Origin: Marinifilum sp965230805
GTDB taxonomy: Bacteria > Bacteroidota > Bacteroidia > Bacteroidales > Marinifilaceae
Reading direction: 5' to 3'
Assembly: GCF_965230805.1 (NCBI RefSeq)
Contig: NZ_OZ246019.1
Location: forward strand, 434,001-498,000
Length of the DNA stretch: 64,000 bases
Part shown: positions 35,842-44,514 of the stretch, one piece after another
Numbering within the stretch: position 1 is the stretch's first letter
Layout of the letters: every line of letters starts with the position of its first letter
Translations under genes and position numbers: made by a program
Notes under the pieces: model-generated
Seen by the model: the letters and a program-made list of their open reading frames with translations, nothing else
What the model was told of the DNA's origin: nothing
Database searches by the model: none

Positions 35842-36007
35842 ATTTTTAGTCACGTTCACAATATATAAATATATAGTTTCTAATTCTAAATTCATAAACT
35901 TTTACACGACAAAAGACCTCTCTTATAAAACCTTAACTTTTGTTAATCAGACAAATAAACCTAAACAGACAACTAAAATTCTTTGATCATTCATCTTTTT
36001 TATTCCA

Positions 36008-37027
36008 TTAAAATTTTGGACACTTAATTGCCCTGATCCTTCTTTTCTTTTTGAAATAATGCGAACCAGAACAAGAAGTACGAGTTTTTCCTAACAAATA
36101 AGTTAGCGAAATCTCGTGTGCTCCAGAATTGGTTTTTACCAATTTTGAAACCACATAATCGTATGAATATCCAATTCGAACGCGATCAGTTTGATAGCCG
36201 ATCAAAATAATAAATGCATCCAAATCGAATGACAAATTCTGCCGAAACCACGCTCCCACTACCCAATTTATACGAGAAAAATAAAGTCCGTAATTGATTT
36301 GTTCAAAATCCTGCTGCTTCTGATAGAGAATATTCGGTGATAATGCATTATCACTCTTCATTAAACCTCTCGAGTACCCAATTGGAATTAGTGAACCTGC
36401 ATGAATAGTATATTTTCGAGGTAAAATCGCAGTGTATTGATCCTTATGGAATGCCTCATCGGGTTCAGACATGTGATCGGCTACTGCCCCAAAATAGAAA
36501 TTCTTATAATTTGCAACAAGACCAAAGGAAAAGTCAAAATATGAATGAGACAAACTTGCCGGCCGCACTTCTCGTCCAGGGTAAATAACTCCATATAAAG
36601 GATCAATCATATCTGAAAACACCAGAGTTTCCCAATCAAGCTTTTTTTGCACATATGTTGCTTTTAAACCTGCATTTATCGAAAAGTTCCTATCAATATT
36701 TAATGAGTATGAATACATTCCGGAAACCATTGTAGTTTTTATTGTACCATCTCCCTGATTATCCTGAACTACTAATAATCCAATCCCTCCATTTATAATA
36801 TCACTATACTGATCAAATGAGATGGTATATGTTACAAATGGATTATTATTCTGTGGCCACTGATTGCGATAAGAAATTGAAGCTATCGGCGCAAATTCTG
36901 ATCCTGCCAAAGCAGGATTCAGGTATAGCCTATTGGCATAAAACTGGGAAAATTCAATATCCTGTGCTTTCGCAGACAATGCAAGCATCAGCCAAAATAT
37001 GATATGAACAATTCTCCATTTTATCAT
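36008..37027 (-). CDS. PorP/SprF family type IX secretion membrane protein
   Basis: A 339-residue outer-membrane protein with a signal peptide (residues 1-21, ending 'LSAKAQ'). The family opening is present, 'DIEFSQFYANRLYLNPALAGS', followed by barrel strands such as 'ISYRNQWPQNNNPFVTYTISFDQY' and 'INYGLYFSRINWVVGAWFRQNLSFDLDAFIILIGYQTDRVRIGYSYDYVVSKL'. PorP/SprF proteins hold or export T9SS type-B substrates at the surface. The gene begins one base after the stop of the 1591-residue T9SS-sorted protein, the usual SprF-SprB-like pairing, so the two form one operon and probably a dedicated pair. Confidence 0.93.
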   Translation of the reverse strand: MIKWRIVHIIFWLMLALSAKAQDIEFSQFYANRLYLNPALAGSEFAPIASISYRNQWPQNNNPFVTYTISFDQYSDIINGGIGLLVVQDNQGDGTIKTTMVSGMYSYSLNIDRNFSINAGLKATYVQKKLDWETLVFSDMIDPLYGVIYPGREVRPASLSHSYFDFSFGLVANYKNFYFGAVADHMSEPDEAFHKDQYTAILPRKYTIHAGSLIPIGYSRGLMKSDNALSPNILYQKQQDFEQINYGLYFSRINWVVGAWFRQNLSFDLDAFIILIGYQTDRVRIGYSYDYVVSKLVKTNSGAHEISLTYLLGKTRTSCSGSHYFKKKRRIRAIKCPKF

Positions 37028-37028
37028 C

Positions 37029-40000
37029 TTATCTTATTAAAGATACTGAGCCATCTTGTTTTGATTTCCCATTAATAATCAAGATCCATACATATACACC
37101 GGAATTAACCAGTTTTCCTTTATAGGTTCCATCCCAACCAACACCTAAATCTGTAAATTCATAGATTAATTCTCCCCAGCGATTGTAGATGTACATTTCT
37201 ATCTCTTCTCCTGCGAAATCACCAGTAATTATTGGATCAAAAGAATCGTTTAATCCATCACCATTTGGTGTGAAAGCATTTGGAACAAATATTCTATATC
37301 GATCTATATATACCATTATTTCATCTTCACCAGTGCAGCCATTTAAATCTGTAAATACCACTGAATATAAACCTTCTTCCGTAACCGTGTATGCAGAAGA
37401 AGTTGCTCCATCCTGCCACAAATAAGTTCCTGGCAAAAACCTGATTTCAACTGTTGGTGACAAAATCTTATTTTCTGTATAAAAAATAGTGGTATCTGCT
37501 CCCAAATTAAATATTGGCCGATCGTGAACGACGAAGCTTACCTGTGAATTGTTAAAACACATTCCATCCGTAACCTCAGTATAAAAAACCAATCCATTTG
37601 TTATTTGGTTCGATAGTGGATTATTCAGAGTATCAGTCAAGTCAATATCCTCGTACCATGAAATAATAGAACCTCCTGGTGATATTCCAGATTCCAATCC
37701 TTTTAAATCATAGTTATTAACGATTCCTATTTCAGCTTCTTCTTCACAGAGCTCGATGAGTAAATTATTCGCAACTGGTAACGAATTAACGTAAAAATTT
37801 AGTCTCGCAATATTTTCACAGGAATTAATATTAGTGATTAATGCATAATAAGAACTTTGATTTGATACGGTTTGGCTTATTGGATTATTCACAGGAATGG
37901 TCCTTCTATCATCCTCGAACCATTGAATTGTTACATTAGTATCTTGAATCAATTCGCTTTCGTAGTTCGTTAAATTAACAGCACTGGCTACAAAAGTGCC
38001 AAAAGTTTCCTCACATAGATTCGTCGTAACATTAAAGGTTTCGGGTAAAGCAGTTATGGTAAAATCCAATTCTGCAAAGCTTTCACAATTTCCATCCCAT
38101 ATTCTAGCATAATAAATATCGCCATCAGAAACTTGAACATTTCCTGTATTCACTACAGGATTTAAATATGATGAATCGGAGTACCAGACAAGAGAAATTC
38201 CTGAACTCGTTGTTATATCAACTTCATATAAGCTTAAGTCCACTCCTCTATGCATTCCTGTATTAAAAATATCCTCACACAACACTACAGAATGATCTTG
38301 AGATTGTGGCAATGCATTAATTGTAAAATCAATTTGACCTACATTACTTTCTACTCCAAAACTAACTCTACAATAGAAATCATCTCCATCATTAACAGTA
38401 GTACTTGATGGAGTTGGAACAGAAAGGGTTAGCGCAGAATCGAAAAACCACTCTTTTATTGTTCCGGGATCATTATTAACGGCAGATTCTAGCTGTGTTA
38501 AGTTATATGCCGTTACCGAACCAGCACCTTGAGTTCCTTCGCATAACTGTATTTGCAAATCGCTTGCTTCAGGCAATTGCCTTACGTTAAAGGTAATACT
38601 TCCTGTGTTTTGACAAAATGTGCCTTGAACTAATGTATAAAACTCATCATTATCAACTGCACTCACATTATCGGGAGTTAAAACCAAACTACTTAAACCT
38701 GCATCATTATACCAAGTAACCGTATTGGCAGTTCCTCCATTAACATTTGTATTATAATTTAAAAGGTTTATTCCTGTTGCCAGACCAGTACCAAAACTAT
38801 CCTCCCATACATCTTGAACAACATCAAAAGCAGTTGGTAAAGACCTTATAGTATAGGTCACTATAGCAACATTTGTATTTGCCCCATCGTCAACAACCGC
38901 AAAATATCTTACTCCATTATTGGCAGTAAAATTGGTAGGATCAGCAATTGGATTGGTAGGCAATCCATTGGGCTCTGTTGGCCAATCGAAATACCAGCTA
39001 AATGTATCGCCATTTCCATCATTAATCTGATTCTCGAGTAAACTTAAATCAACAATTGCAGTGCCACTACCTATAATATCCTCACAAATTTCGGGAAATA
39101 CATCTCTCGCTACAGGTGTATTTAAAACTACAAACTGTATGGTTGCAACATTAGTACAAGTTGCATTGGCAACCAATACATAGAAAATATCACCATCGAT
39201 TACATCTTGTGCATTCGGATTGGGAACCAAATTATTTAAAGCTGCATCGAGAAACCAATTAACACTATTAGGCTGACCTCCTGTAATTGCACTGTTATAA
39301 AAAGTAAGATCAACAGCCAAAGCTGTCATCGAACCCGGAACATCTTCAAATTCTGTAATTGTTTGATTATTTGCAATTGGTAAAGGCAAAACTGTGTAAG
39401 TAACAACAGCGGTATTTGATTCTCCTCCACTTTCAACCAACACATGAAACTGTTGACCATTACTAACCACTACATTTGTTGGATTTGCAAGCAAATTTGC
39501 TAAAGCAGCATCATTATACCAAGTTACAGTACTGCTGGCTCCACCGTTTATTGCTCCATTTAATAAGGTTAAATCAACATTTGAGGCTGCTCCACTTCCT
39601 GCAACATCTTCGCAAATAATAATATTTTGATCATTTGCGATAGGCGATGATCGCACTACAAATTCTACACTACCTCTGTTGGTACAAGTTCCATTATCAA
39701 TAAAAGCATAAAAAACATCACCATCATTTACAGTTATATTTCCAGCTCCGGTAACCATATTTGTAAAGGATGCATCATCATACCAAATCACAGGACTACC
39801 ATTAGAAACTTGATTATCATAAGTTGTTAAATCAACACCCGAAGCAGTTCCACTTCCAAAAGTATCTTCCCATAGTTGAATGGTAATATCATTCCCCTCT
39901 GGCAAACTCTCAATGGTATAAGTAACTGTTGCTACACTTGATCTTGTTGCGGTAGTCACTTCTGCATAAAAAATCTCACCATTTGAAACAACTCTATTAT

Positions 40001-41804
40001 TTGGATTTGAGACAGGGTTAGATAATCCTACATCATGAAACCATGTAACAGGTACTGAATTGCCATTAGTTACAGCATTTTCAAGTAAAGTCAGATCTAT
40101 ATTTGATGCAATTCCTGTATTGTAATTATCCTCACAAAGCACAGGATTCTGATCAACAGCTTCAGGCAAAGCATTAACGGTTATAGTTACAACTGCAACA
40201 CTTGCACAGATTCCATCGTTAACCTCAACCCAATATTGTTGTCCATTGGTTGCACTCACACTTGTTGGATCGGGAACTAAAGTAGTTGTGCTTACATCTG
40301 AATACCAGGCATAAGTAATTCCCCCACCACCATTTACTGAGCCTTCAAGAGATGTTAGATCAATGCCTGATGCAATTCCACCTCCAATCACGTCTTCCCA
40401 TACAGTAAGAGCCTGATCATTAGCATCGGGAAGAGCTCTAATTGTAATTTCCTGTGTAACATTATCGGTTCCACCTGATATTAAATTCACCTCAAGATTT
40501 ACATTGTAAGTTCCTGCTGCCGGGAATATATGACTAACAGTAAAAGGATTAGTATTTGTGGTTAATGGTGATGAGCCATCTCCAAAATCCCATGTAGCGT
40601 TTGCAATATTTGTAATATCAGAAGTGATTGTAAATTCTGTATTATCACCTTCACAATCGTATTGATAAGCAAATTCCAAACTAAATATACTTGTTACAAA
40701 GTTTGGTAATCCGAGCCAGCATCTTCGTCCTGCCAAATTCTTAGAATCAGCTACCCAATTGCATCCTGCACCAACAACATCTGGATTATTAATTACATCC
40801 AGGTTCAAACTCCCTGCACTGGCTGAATTATTAGTTTTGGCCATATAAATTCGATTATCAGGTGCAAGCTGCAAAGAACCATAGAACCATGCACCACTAC
40901 CTATTAATTGAGCGGAAGAATTAATAGTAGCTTCGTTGTTTGAGGTAATATTAAACTGAAACATTTCTCCAAGTGTATATAAACTGATATACAACAACTC
41001 TCCAGAAGGTGAGAATTCAATCCCATAAGGTGAAATGTAACTACTTATCTGAATCGGGTTGGAAACCTGACCATTGGCAGTATTAAAATCAAAAAGTTCA
41101 ACCATATCTTCAGTATATACAGCAACAGCCAATTTACTTCCATCTGGAGATGTTTTCATATATCCAATAGCTGACCTTCTACTGCTATTGTGTCGAACCC
41201 CTACCGTACTGGTTACTGCTGCCGACACACCAGTTGCACTCAAATGATACGCTAAAAAGTTTCTACTATTCCATTGATGAGCAAGGATCCAATAGTCACT
41301 GCCATTGGCATGCTTTACCGCTGTTATTTTTTCGCACACTTCATTGCCAAAGAGAACTGCGTTTTTGGTGGTGACTTGACCTAAGCCACCATTCATAGAC
41401 ATATCAACTATGGAATATCTTAGACCATTTCTTAAGTTATTCTGATGAGCATCAACTGTAAAAATGTAATATAGAACACCACTTCCAGGCTGTTGCACAA
41501 TAATGGAAGATTGAGTAGCAGATACATTCCCGTCCAATCCATCCCCATTAACCATTTGTAAATGATTTCTATTGTAGACCGTAATTCCGTCAGTATAAAA
41601 TAACAAATCACCATGCGCATTGCATACTGTAGCGCAGCCCTCTTCTGTATTTAATGCACCATCAGTAATTGAAGATGCAGGATCCACATTGAAATTTAAG
41701 CCTGCATTCTCACCAAAGTACCAAACACCTGCACGCCCCTGAGCAAAGCATATTGACAAAGAAGTGCATATTAAAAATATTGATATGTATATTTTCAAGG
41801 GCAT
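37029..41804 (-). CDS. Giant T9SS-sorted surface protein with PKD and Ig-like repeats
   Basis: A 1591-residue exported protein with signal peptide residues 1-22. Residues about 25-390 form a beta-propeller-like domain ('GVWYFGENAGLNFN', 'MKTSPDGSKLAVAVY', 'GIEFSPSGELLYISLYTLGEMFQF'). A PKD domain follows ('WDFGDGSSPLTTNTNPFTVSHIFPAAGTYNVNLEV'). Then eleven Ig-like repeats of about 80 residues extend from about residue 465 to 1390, each with a CED/WED-type acidic block, a VDL element, an 'xWYxD' strand and a 'LP' linker. The last 90 residues are the gliding/T9SS type-B sorting domain ('FVPNAFTPNGDGLNDSFDPI', 'MYIYNRWGELIYEF', 'GWDGTYKGKLVNSGVYVW'). It is likely an adhesin. The small gap to the PorP/SprF gene suggests a paired operon. 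Confidence 0.9.
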   Translation of the reverse strand: MPLKIYISIFLICTSLSICFAQGRAGVWYFGENAGLNFNVDPASSITDGALNTEEGCATVCNAHGDLLFYTDGITVYNRNHLQMVNGDGLDGNVSATQSSIIVQQPGSGVLYYIFTVDAHQNNLRNGLRYSIVDMSMNGGLGQVTTKNAVLFGNEVCEKITAVKHANGSDYWILAHQWNSRNFLAYHLSATGVSAAVTSTVGVRHNSSRRSAIGYMKTSPDGSKLAVAVYTEDMVELFDFNTANGQVSNPIQISSYISPYGIEFSPSGELLYISLYTLGEMFQFNITSNNEATINSSAQLIGSGAWFYGSLQLAPDNRIYMAKTNNSASAGSLNLDVINNPDVVGAGCNWVADSKNLAGRRCWLGLPNFVTSIFSLEFAYQYDCEGDNTEFTITSDITNIANATWDFGDGSSPLTTNTNPFTVSHIFPAAGTYNVNLEVNLISGGTDNVTQEITIRALPDANDQALTVWEDVIGGGIASGIDLTSLEGSVNGGGGITYAWYSDVSTTTLVPDPTSVSATNGQQYWVEVNDGICASVAVVTITVNALPEAVDQNPVLCEDNYNTGIASNIDLTLLENAVTNGNSVPVTWFHDVGLSNPVSNPNNRVVSNGEIFYAEVTTATRSSVATVTYTIESLPEGNDITIQLWEDTFGSGTASGVDLTTYDNQVSNGSPVIWYDDASFTNMVTGAGNITVNDGDVFYAFIDNGTCTNRGSVEFVVRSSPIANDQNIIICEDVAGSGAASNVDLTLLNGAINGGASSTVTWYNDAALANLLANPTNVVVSNGQQFHVLVESGGESNTAVVTYTVLPLPIANNQTITEFEDVPGSMTALAVDLTFYNSAITGGQPNSVNWFLDAALNNLVPNPNAQDVIDGDIFYVLVANATCTNVATIQFVVLNTPVARDVFPEICEDIIGSGTAIVDLSLLENQINDGNGDTFSWYFDWPTEPNGLPTNPIADPTNFTANNGVRYFAVVDDGANTNVAIVTYTIRSLPTAFDVVQDVWEDSFGTGLATGINLLNYNTNVNGGTANTVTWYNDAGLSSLVLTPDNVSAVDNDEFYTLVQGTFCQNTGSITFNVRQLPEASDLQIQLCEGTQGAGSVTAYNLTQLESAVNNDPGTIKEWFFDSALTLSVPTPSSTTVNDGDDFYCRVSFGVESNVGQIDFTINALPQSQDHSVVLCEDIFNTGMHRGVDLSLYEVDITTSSGISLVWYSDSSYLNPVVNTGNVQVSDGDIYYARIWDGNCESFAELDFTITALPETFNVTTNLCEETFGTFVASAVNLTNYESELIQDTNVTIQWFEDDRRTIPVNNPISQTVSNQSSYYALITNINSCENIARLNFYVNSLPVANNLLIELCEEEAEIGIVNNYDLKGLESGISPGGSIISWYEDIDLTDTLNNPLSNQITNGLVFYTEVTDGMCFNNSQVSFVVHDRPIFNLGADTTIFYTENKILSPTVEIRFLPGTYLWQDGATSSAYTVTEEGLYSVVFTDLNGCTGEDEIMVYIDRYRIFVPNAFTPNGDGLNDSFDPIITGDFAGEEIEMYIYNRWGELIYEFTDLGVGWDGTYKGKLVNSGVYVWILIINGKSKQDGSVSLIR

Positions 41805-41986
41805 AGGCTTCAGCGGACTTAGCGTTTGTTTATTTTAAACTTTGATCTTCTAACACTTACACTCAATTTATAAAAAAAATGTTCGACATAAACTCAATGT
41901 ACTAACGAAAAAAAATCAGGTATATTTCCATATTTTGAATTTTTACCTGATTTTTAATATTAGTTAAACGATTATCGCTAAAAAAA

Positions 41987-42175
41987 TTAACTTAGCCCTA
42001 AATAATCAAACAGCTTTGATTTAACGTTAGCAGTTAAAGGTCTTTTTCCGTTAAGAATGTATGACAAGTATACATCAGTAATACCAATTATTTTGGCTAC
42101 TTTTTTCTTCTTGTCATCAAGAATTCTAAGTCTCTCTTTAATTCTTACCAAATCGTCTTGTACTTCTTGTGTCAT
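41987..42175 (-). CDS. Small HTH (XRE-like) protein
   Basis: Encodes 62 residues: a helical N-terminus 'EVQDDLVRIKERLRILDDKKKKVAKIIGITDVYLSYILNGKRPLTANVKSKLFDYLGL'. The 'VAKIIGITDVYLSYILNGKRPLT' stretch fits a helix-turn-helix of the XRE/Cro type (Ala-Ile-Gly then Ser-Tyr-Ile-Leu-Asn-Gly). It could regulate the neighbouring fibre genes, but nothing in the sequence shows a target. The frame is supported by composition and by an XRE-like motif; size is small. Confidence 0.6.
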   Translation of the reverse strand: MTQEVQDDLVRIKERLRILDDKKKKVAKIIGITDVYLSYILNGKRPLTANVKSKLFDYLGLS

Positions 42176-42328
42176 AACTATAATTTTAAAATTTATATAA
42201 TCGAGTAATAAGGTTTGTTAAAGTTATTAACTTGGGTGGAGTAAGCAAAATTACTTACTCCCTCACCAAGCTAATTTTCTGCAAATTTTAACCAAAACAT
42301 GGTCAGGTTTTAAAGTGAATAGAGCAAA

Positions 42329-42694
42329 TTAGTTCGGACTATAATCTAATCCTGAACCAATAGCTTTTTTTAAATCGAACAATCTCAATTGTTTTTGCAA
42401 TAAATCATAGTTCGTATATAAAGTTTTACGGTTTCTGATTTTTGTACTCTGTTCGTCACGATCAACAGTAATTACAACTTTCGTTTTCTTAAAATTTTCA
42501 TTTATATATTTCAATAAGTCTAAGTTTGAAAGGGCTTTTAAAGGAATAATAACCAGATCTATTGAAGTTTGAGTCACAATCAATTCTGTTTCAAATTGGT
42601 CATCAGCAAAATATGCACAAGCATCCAAACTGTGAATGTATTCTTTCAATTCTCCAATTAGCAACCTGTTCTCTTTTATAAATAAGATATTCAT
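42329..42694 (-). CDS. Degenerate receiver-like protein
   Basis: A 121-residue protein with the overall outline of a response-regulator receiver domain ('MNILFIKENRLLIGELKEYIHSLDACAYFADDQFETELIVTQTSIDLVIIPLKALSNLDLLKYINENFKKTKVVITVDRDEQ'). The acidic pair near residues 7-8 is replaced by Lys-Glu and the phospho-acceptor position after 'IDLVII' is a Pro, so it should not be phosphorylated. The C-terminal 30 residues depart from the receiver pattern. It lies between an XRE protein and an NtrC-like regulator. It may be a docking protein for that system, which is inference only. Confidence 0.55.
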   Translation of the reverse strand: MNILFIKENRLLIGELKEYIHSLDACAYFADDQFETELIVTQTSIDLVIIPLKALSNLDLLKYINENFKKTKVVITVDRDEQSTKIRNRKTLYTNYDLLQKQLRLFDLKKAIGSGLDYSPN

Positions 42695-43090
42695 CATTTT
42701 TCCTCTTGAGGGAAGAATTTATACTTTATTTCCTTCCAATATTAAGAATCAGTTTATTTTAGATACCACTACCATTTCAAAGCAAATGCCAAAACATCTA
42801 ACTTGCTAGTAAATTGACAGTTAATACGAAGAGTGTCAATTTACAACATGTAAGAGCATCTCCATATTCGGATATAAAAGTTTAACAAACCTAAAACAAA
42901 ACACCAAGCGCCTGTATTTCTTTAACTTCTGATTTTCTTAGAACCTCCTCCATTTTCGGATATTAATTTAGAGTTCCTTTATTTCCGCTCAGTAAAGTCT
43001 TGATTTTATAGATTTTACAAAACATCTTTCCATATAAAAAGTGGACATCTCCGATAATGGATGTGAAGAAAATCCAAAGCATCCCAGATT
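42695..43090. other. Noncoding gap upstream of the receiver-like gene
   Basis: About 400 bases with no credible gene. AT-rich, without a clear terminator hairpin or repeat. It probably holds the promoter for the receiver-like gene and the 3' end of the NtrC-like transcript. Confidence 0.5.
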
Positions 43091-44479
43091 TTACTTTTCT
43101 ATTTTGTGCTTTTTAATTCTCCGATCAAGGGATTGCCAAGTTATATTTAAAAGATCAGCAGCTTTTGATTTATTATTATTAGATTTCTCCAAAGCTTTTA
43201 TAATACAGTTCTTCTCAACCATTTCTAAATCTAATATTTCTGCGGTAGGATAATGGTAATGATTTGATTCCTCTTCTTGCACATGATTCATTTGAAAATG
43301 ATATAAATTTAATTTGCTGGAGTCACAAATAATTACCGCTCGCTCCACCATATTTTTCAATTCCCTAACATTTCCAGGAAATTCATAGGCCAATAACTTT
43401 CGAACTACCGCCTCATCAACTTCACTTATATTTTTTCCCATTACTCTATTAAAGTAATTAACAAAGTAATCTAGCAAAAGAGGAATGTCTTCCCTTCTAT
43501 TTCGTAGTGGTTCCAAATGAATTACAAAGGAACTTATTCGGTGATAAAGATCTAACCTAAACCCTTTTTCATTACTTAACTCCTCTAAATTCTGATTCGT
43601 TGCTGCTATAATCCTTGTATCGAAAGGAATTTCAATATTAGACCCTACTTTTCTAATTTTCCGATCTTCCAACACACGCAAAAACTTTGTTTGTAAATTC
43701 AGCTGCATATCCCCAATTTCATCCAGAAACAAACTTCCTTTGTTTGCTGCTTCGAACCAACCTGTTTTGGTATCCGAAGCTCCCGTAAAAGCACCTTTCG
43801 TATGCCCAAAAAACTCACTTTCAAACAAAGTTTCAGGAATAGCACTGCAGTTAACAGCATAAAAGCAGTTCTCCTTTCTGCTACTTAAATAGTGAATTGC
43901 TCTTGCTACCAATTCTTTTCCTGTTCCACTTTCTCCTGTTATAAGAACAGAGGTATTTTCAGTCTTTGCTACTTTACCAATTAAATTAATTAGATTTTTC
44001 ATGTGGCTACTCTCTCCGACAATTTCGTAACCCATTGCCTCATAAAATTCTTTCGATATTATGGAATAGTTGCGCTTAACCTCTTGCAAACTTTTATTTA
44101 GACTAACGAACTTCTTAGTTCGTTCGATCGAATGTTCGACATCTCTTAATCGAAATGGTTTGGTAAAAAAGTCAGATGCTCCTAATCTCATTGAATGAAT
44201 AACCGAATCCATCTCACTATAACCACTAATCATGATTACTTCAATATCCGGATACTCTTTCTTGATTTTTTCAAGGACTTCCAACCCATTCATTTCAGGC
44301 AAGTTTACATCAACAATTGCGATATGAATCTCATTACGATCCATAATTTGGAACGCTTCAGAAGGTGTTCTTGCTTTAAAAATCTTAAAGTTTGGATCAT
44401 CCAAGAACTCACTAATTTCATCTCGAACCAGTTGTTCGTCGTCCAAAATCAGAATTCTTAGGTTATTTATGGTTATCAT
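43091..44479 (-). CDS. NtrC-family sigma-54 response regulator
   Basis: A 462-residue protein in three parts: receiver domain (residues 5-125, phospho-acceptor Asp57 in 'IAIVDVNLPEMNG'), AAA+ sigma-54 interaction domain (about 155-385) with Walker A 'GESGTGKE', the sigma-54-contacting GAFTGA loop in 'FGHTKGAFTGAS', 'LFLDEIGDM' Walker B and an 'RISSF' sensor, and a C-terminal Fis-type HTH ('IIKALEKSNNNKSKAADLLNITWQSLDRRIKKHKI'). It activates sigma-54 promoters when phosphorylated. Its gene follows, 35 bases later in the direction of transcription, that of the kinase-like protein, so they form a two-component pair. Confidence 0.95.
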   Translation of the reverse strand: MITINNLRILILDDEQLVRDEISEFLDDPNFKIFKARTPSEAFQIMDRNEIHIAIVDVNLPEMNGLEVLEKIKKEYPDIEVIMISGYSEMDSVIHSMRLGASDFFTKPFRLRDVEHSIERTKKFVSLNKSLQEVKRNYSIISKEFYEAMGYEIVGESSHMKNLINLIGKVAKTENTSVLITGESGTGKELVARAIHYLSSRKENCFYAVNCSAIPETLFESEFFGHTKGAFTGASDTKTGWFEAANKGSLFLDEIGDMQLNLQTKFLRVLEDRKIRKVGSNIEIPFDTRIIAATNQNLEELSNEKGFRLDLYHRISSFVIHLEPLRNRREDIPLLLDYFVNYFNRVMGKNISEVDEAVVRKLLAYEFPGNVRELKNMVERAVIICDSSKLNLYHFQMNHVQEEESNHYHYPTAEILDLEMVEKNCIIKALEKSNNNKSKAADLLNITWQSLDRRIKKHKIEK

Positions 44480-44514
44480 AGTGGTTTTTAGAATAATTAA
44501 AGTTGCTTAATATA

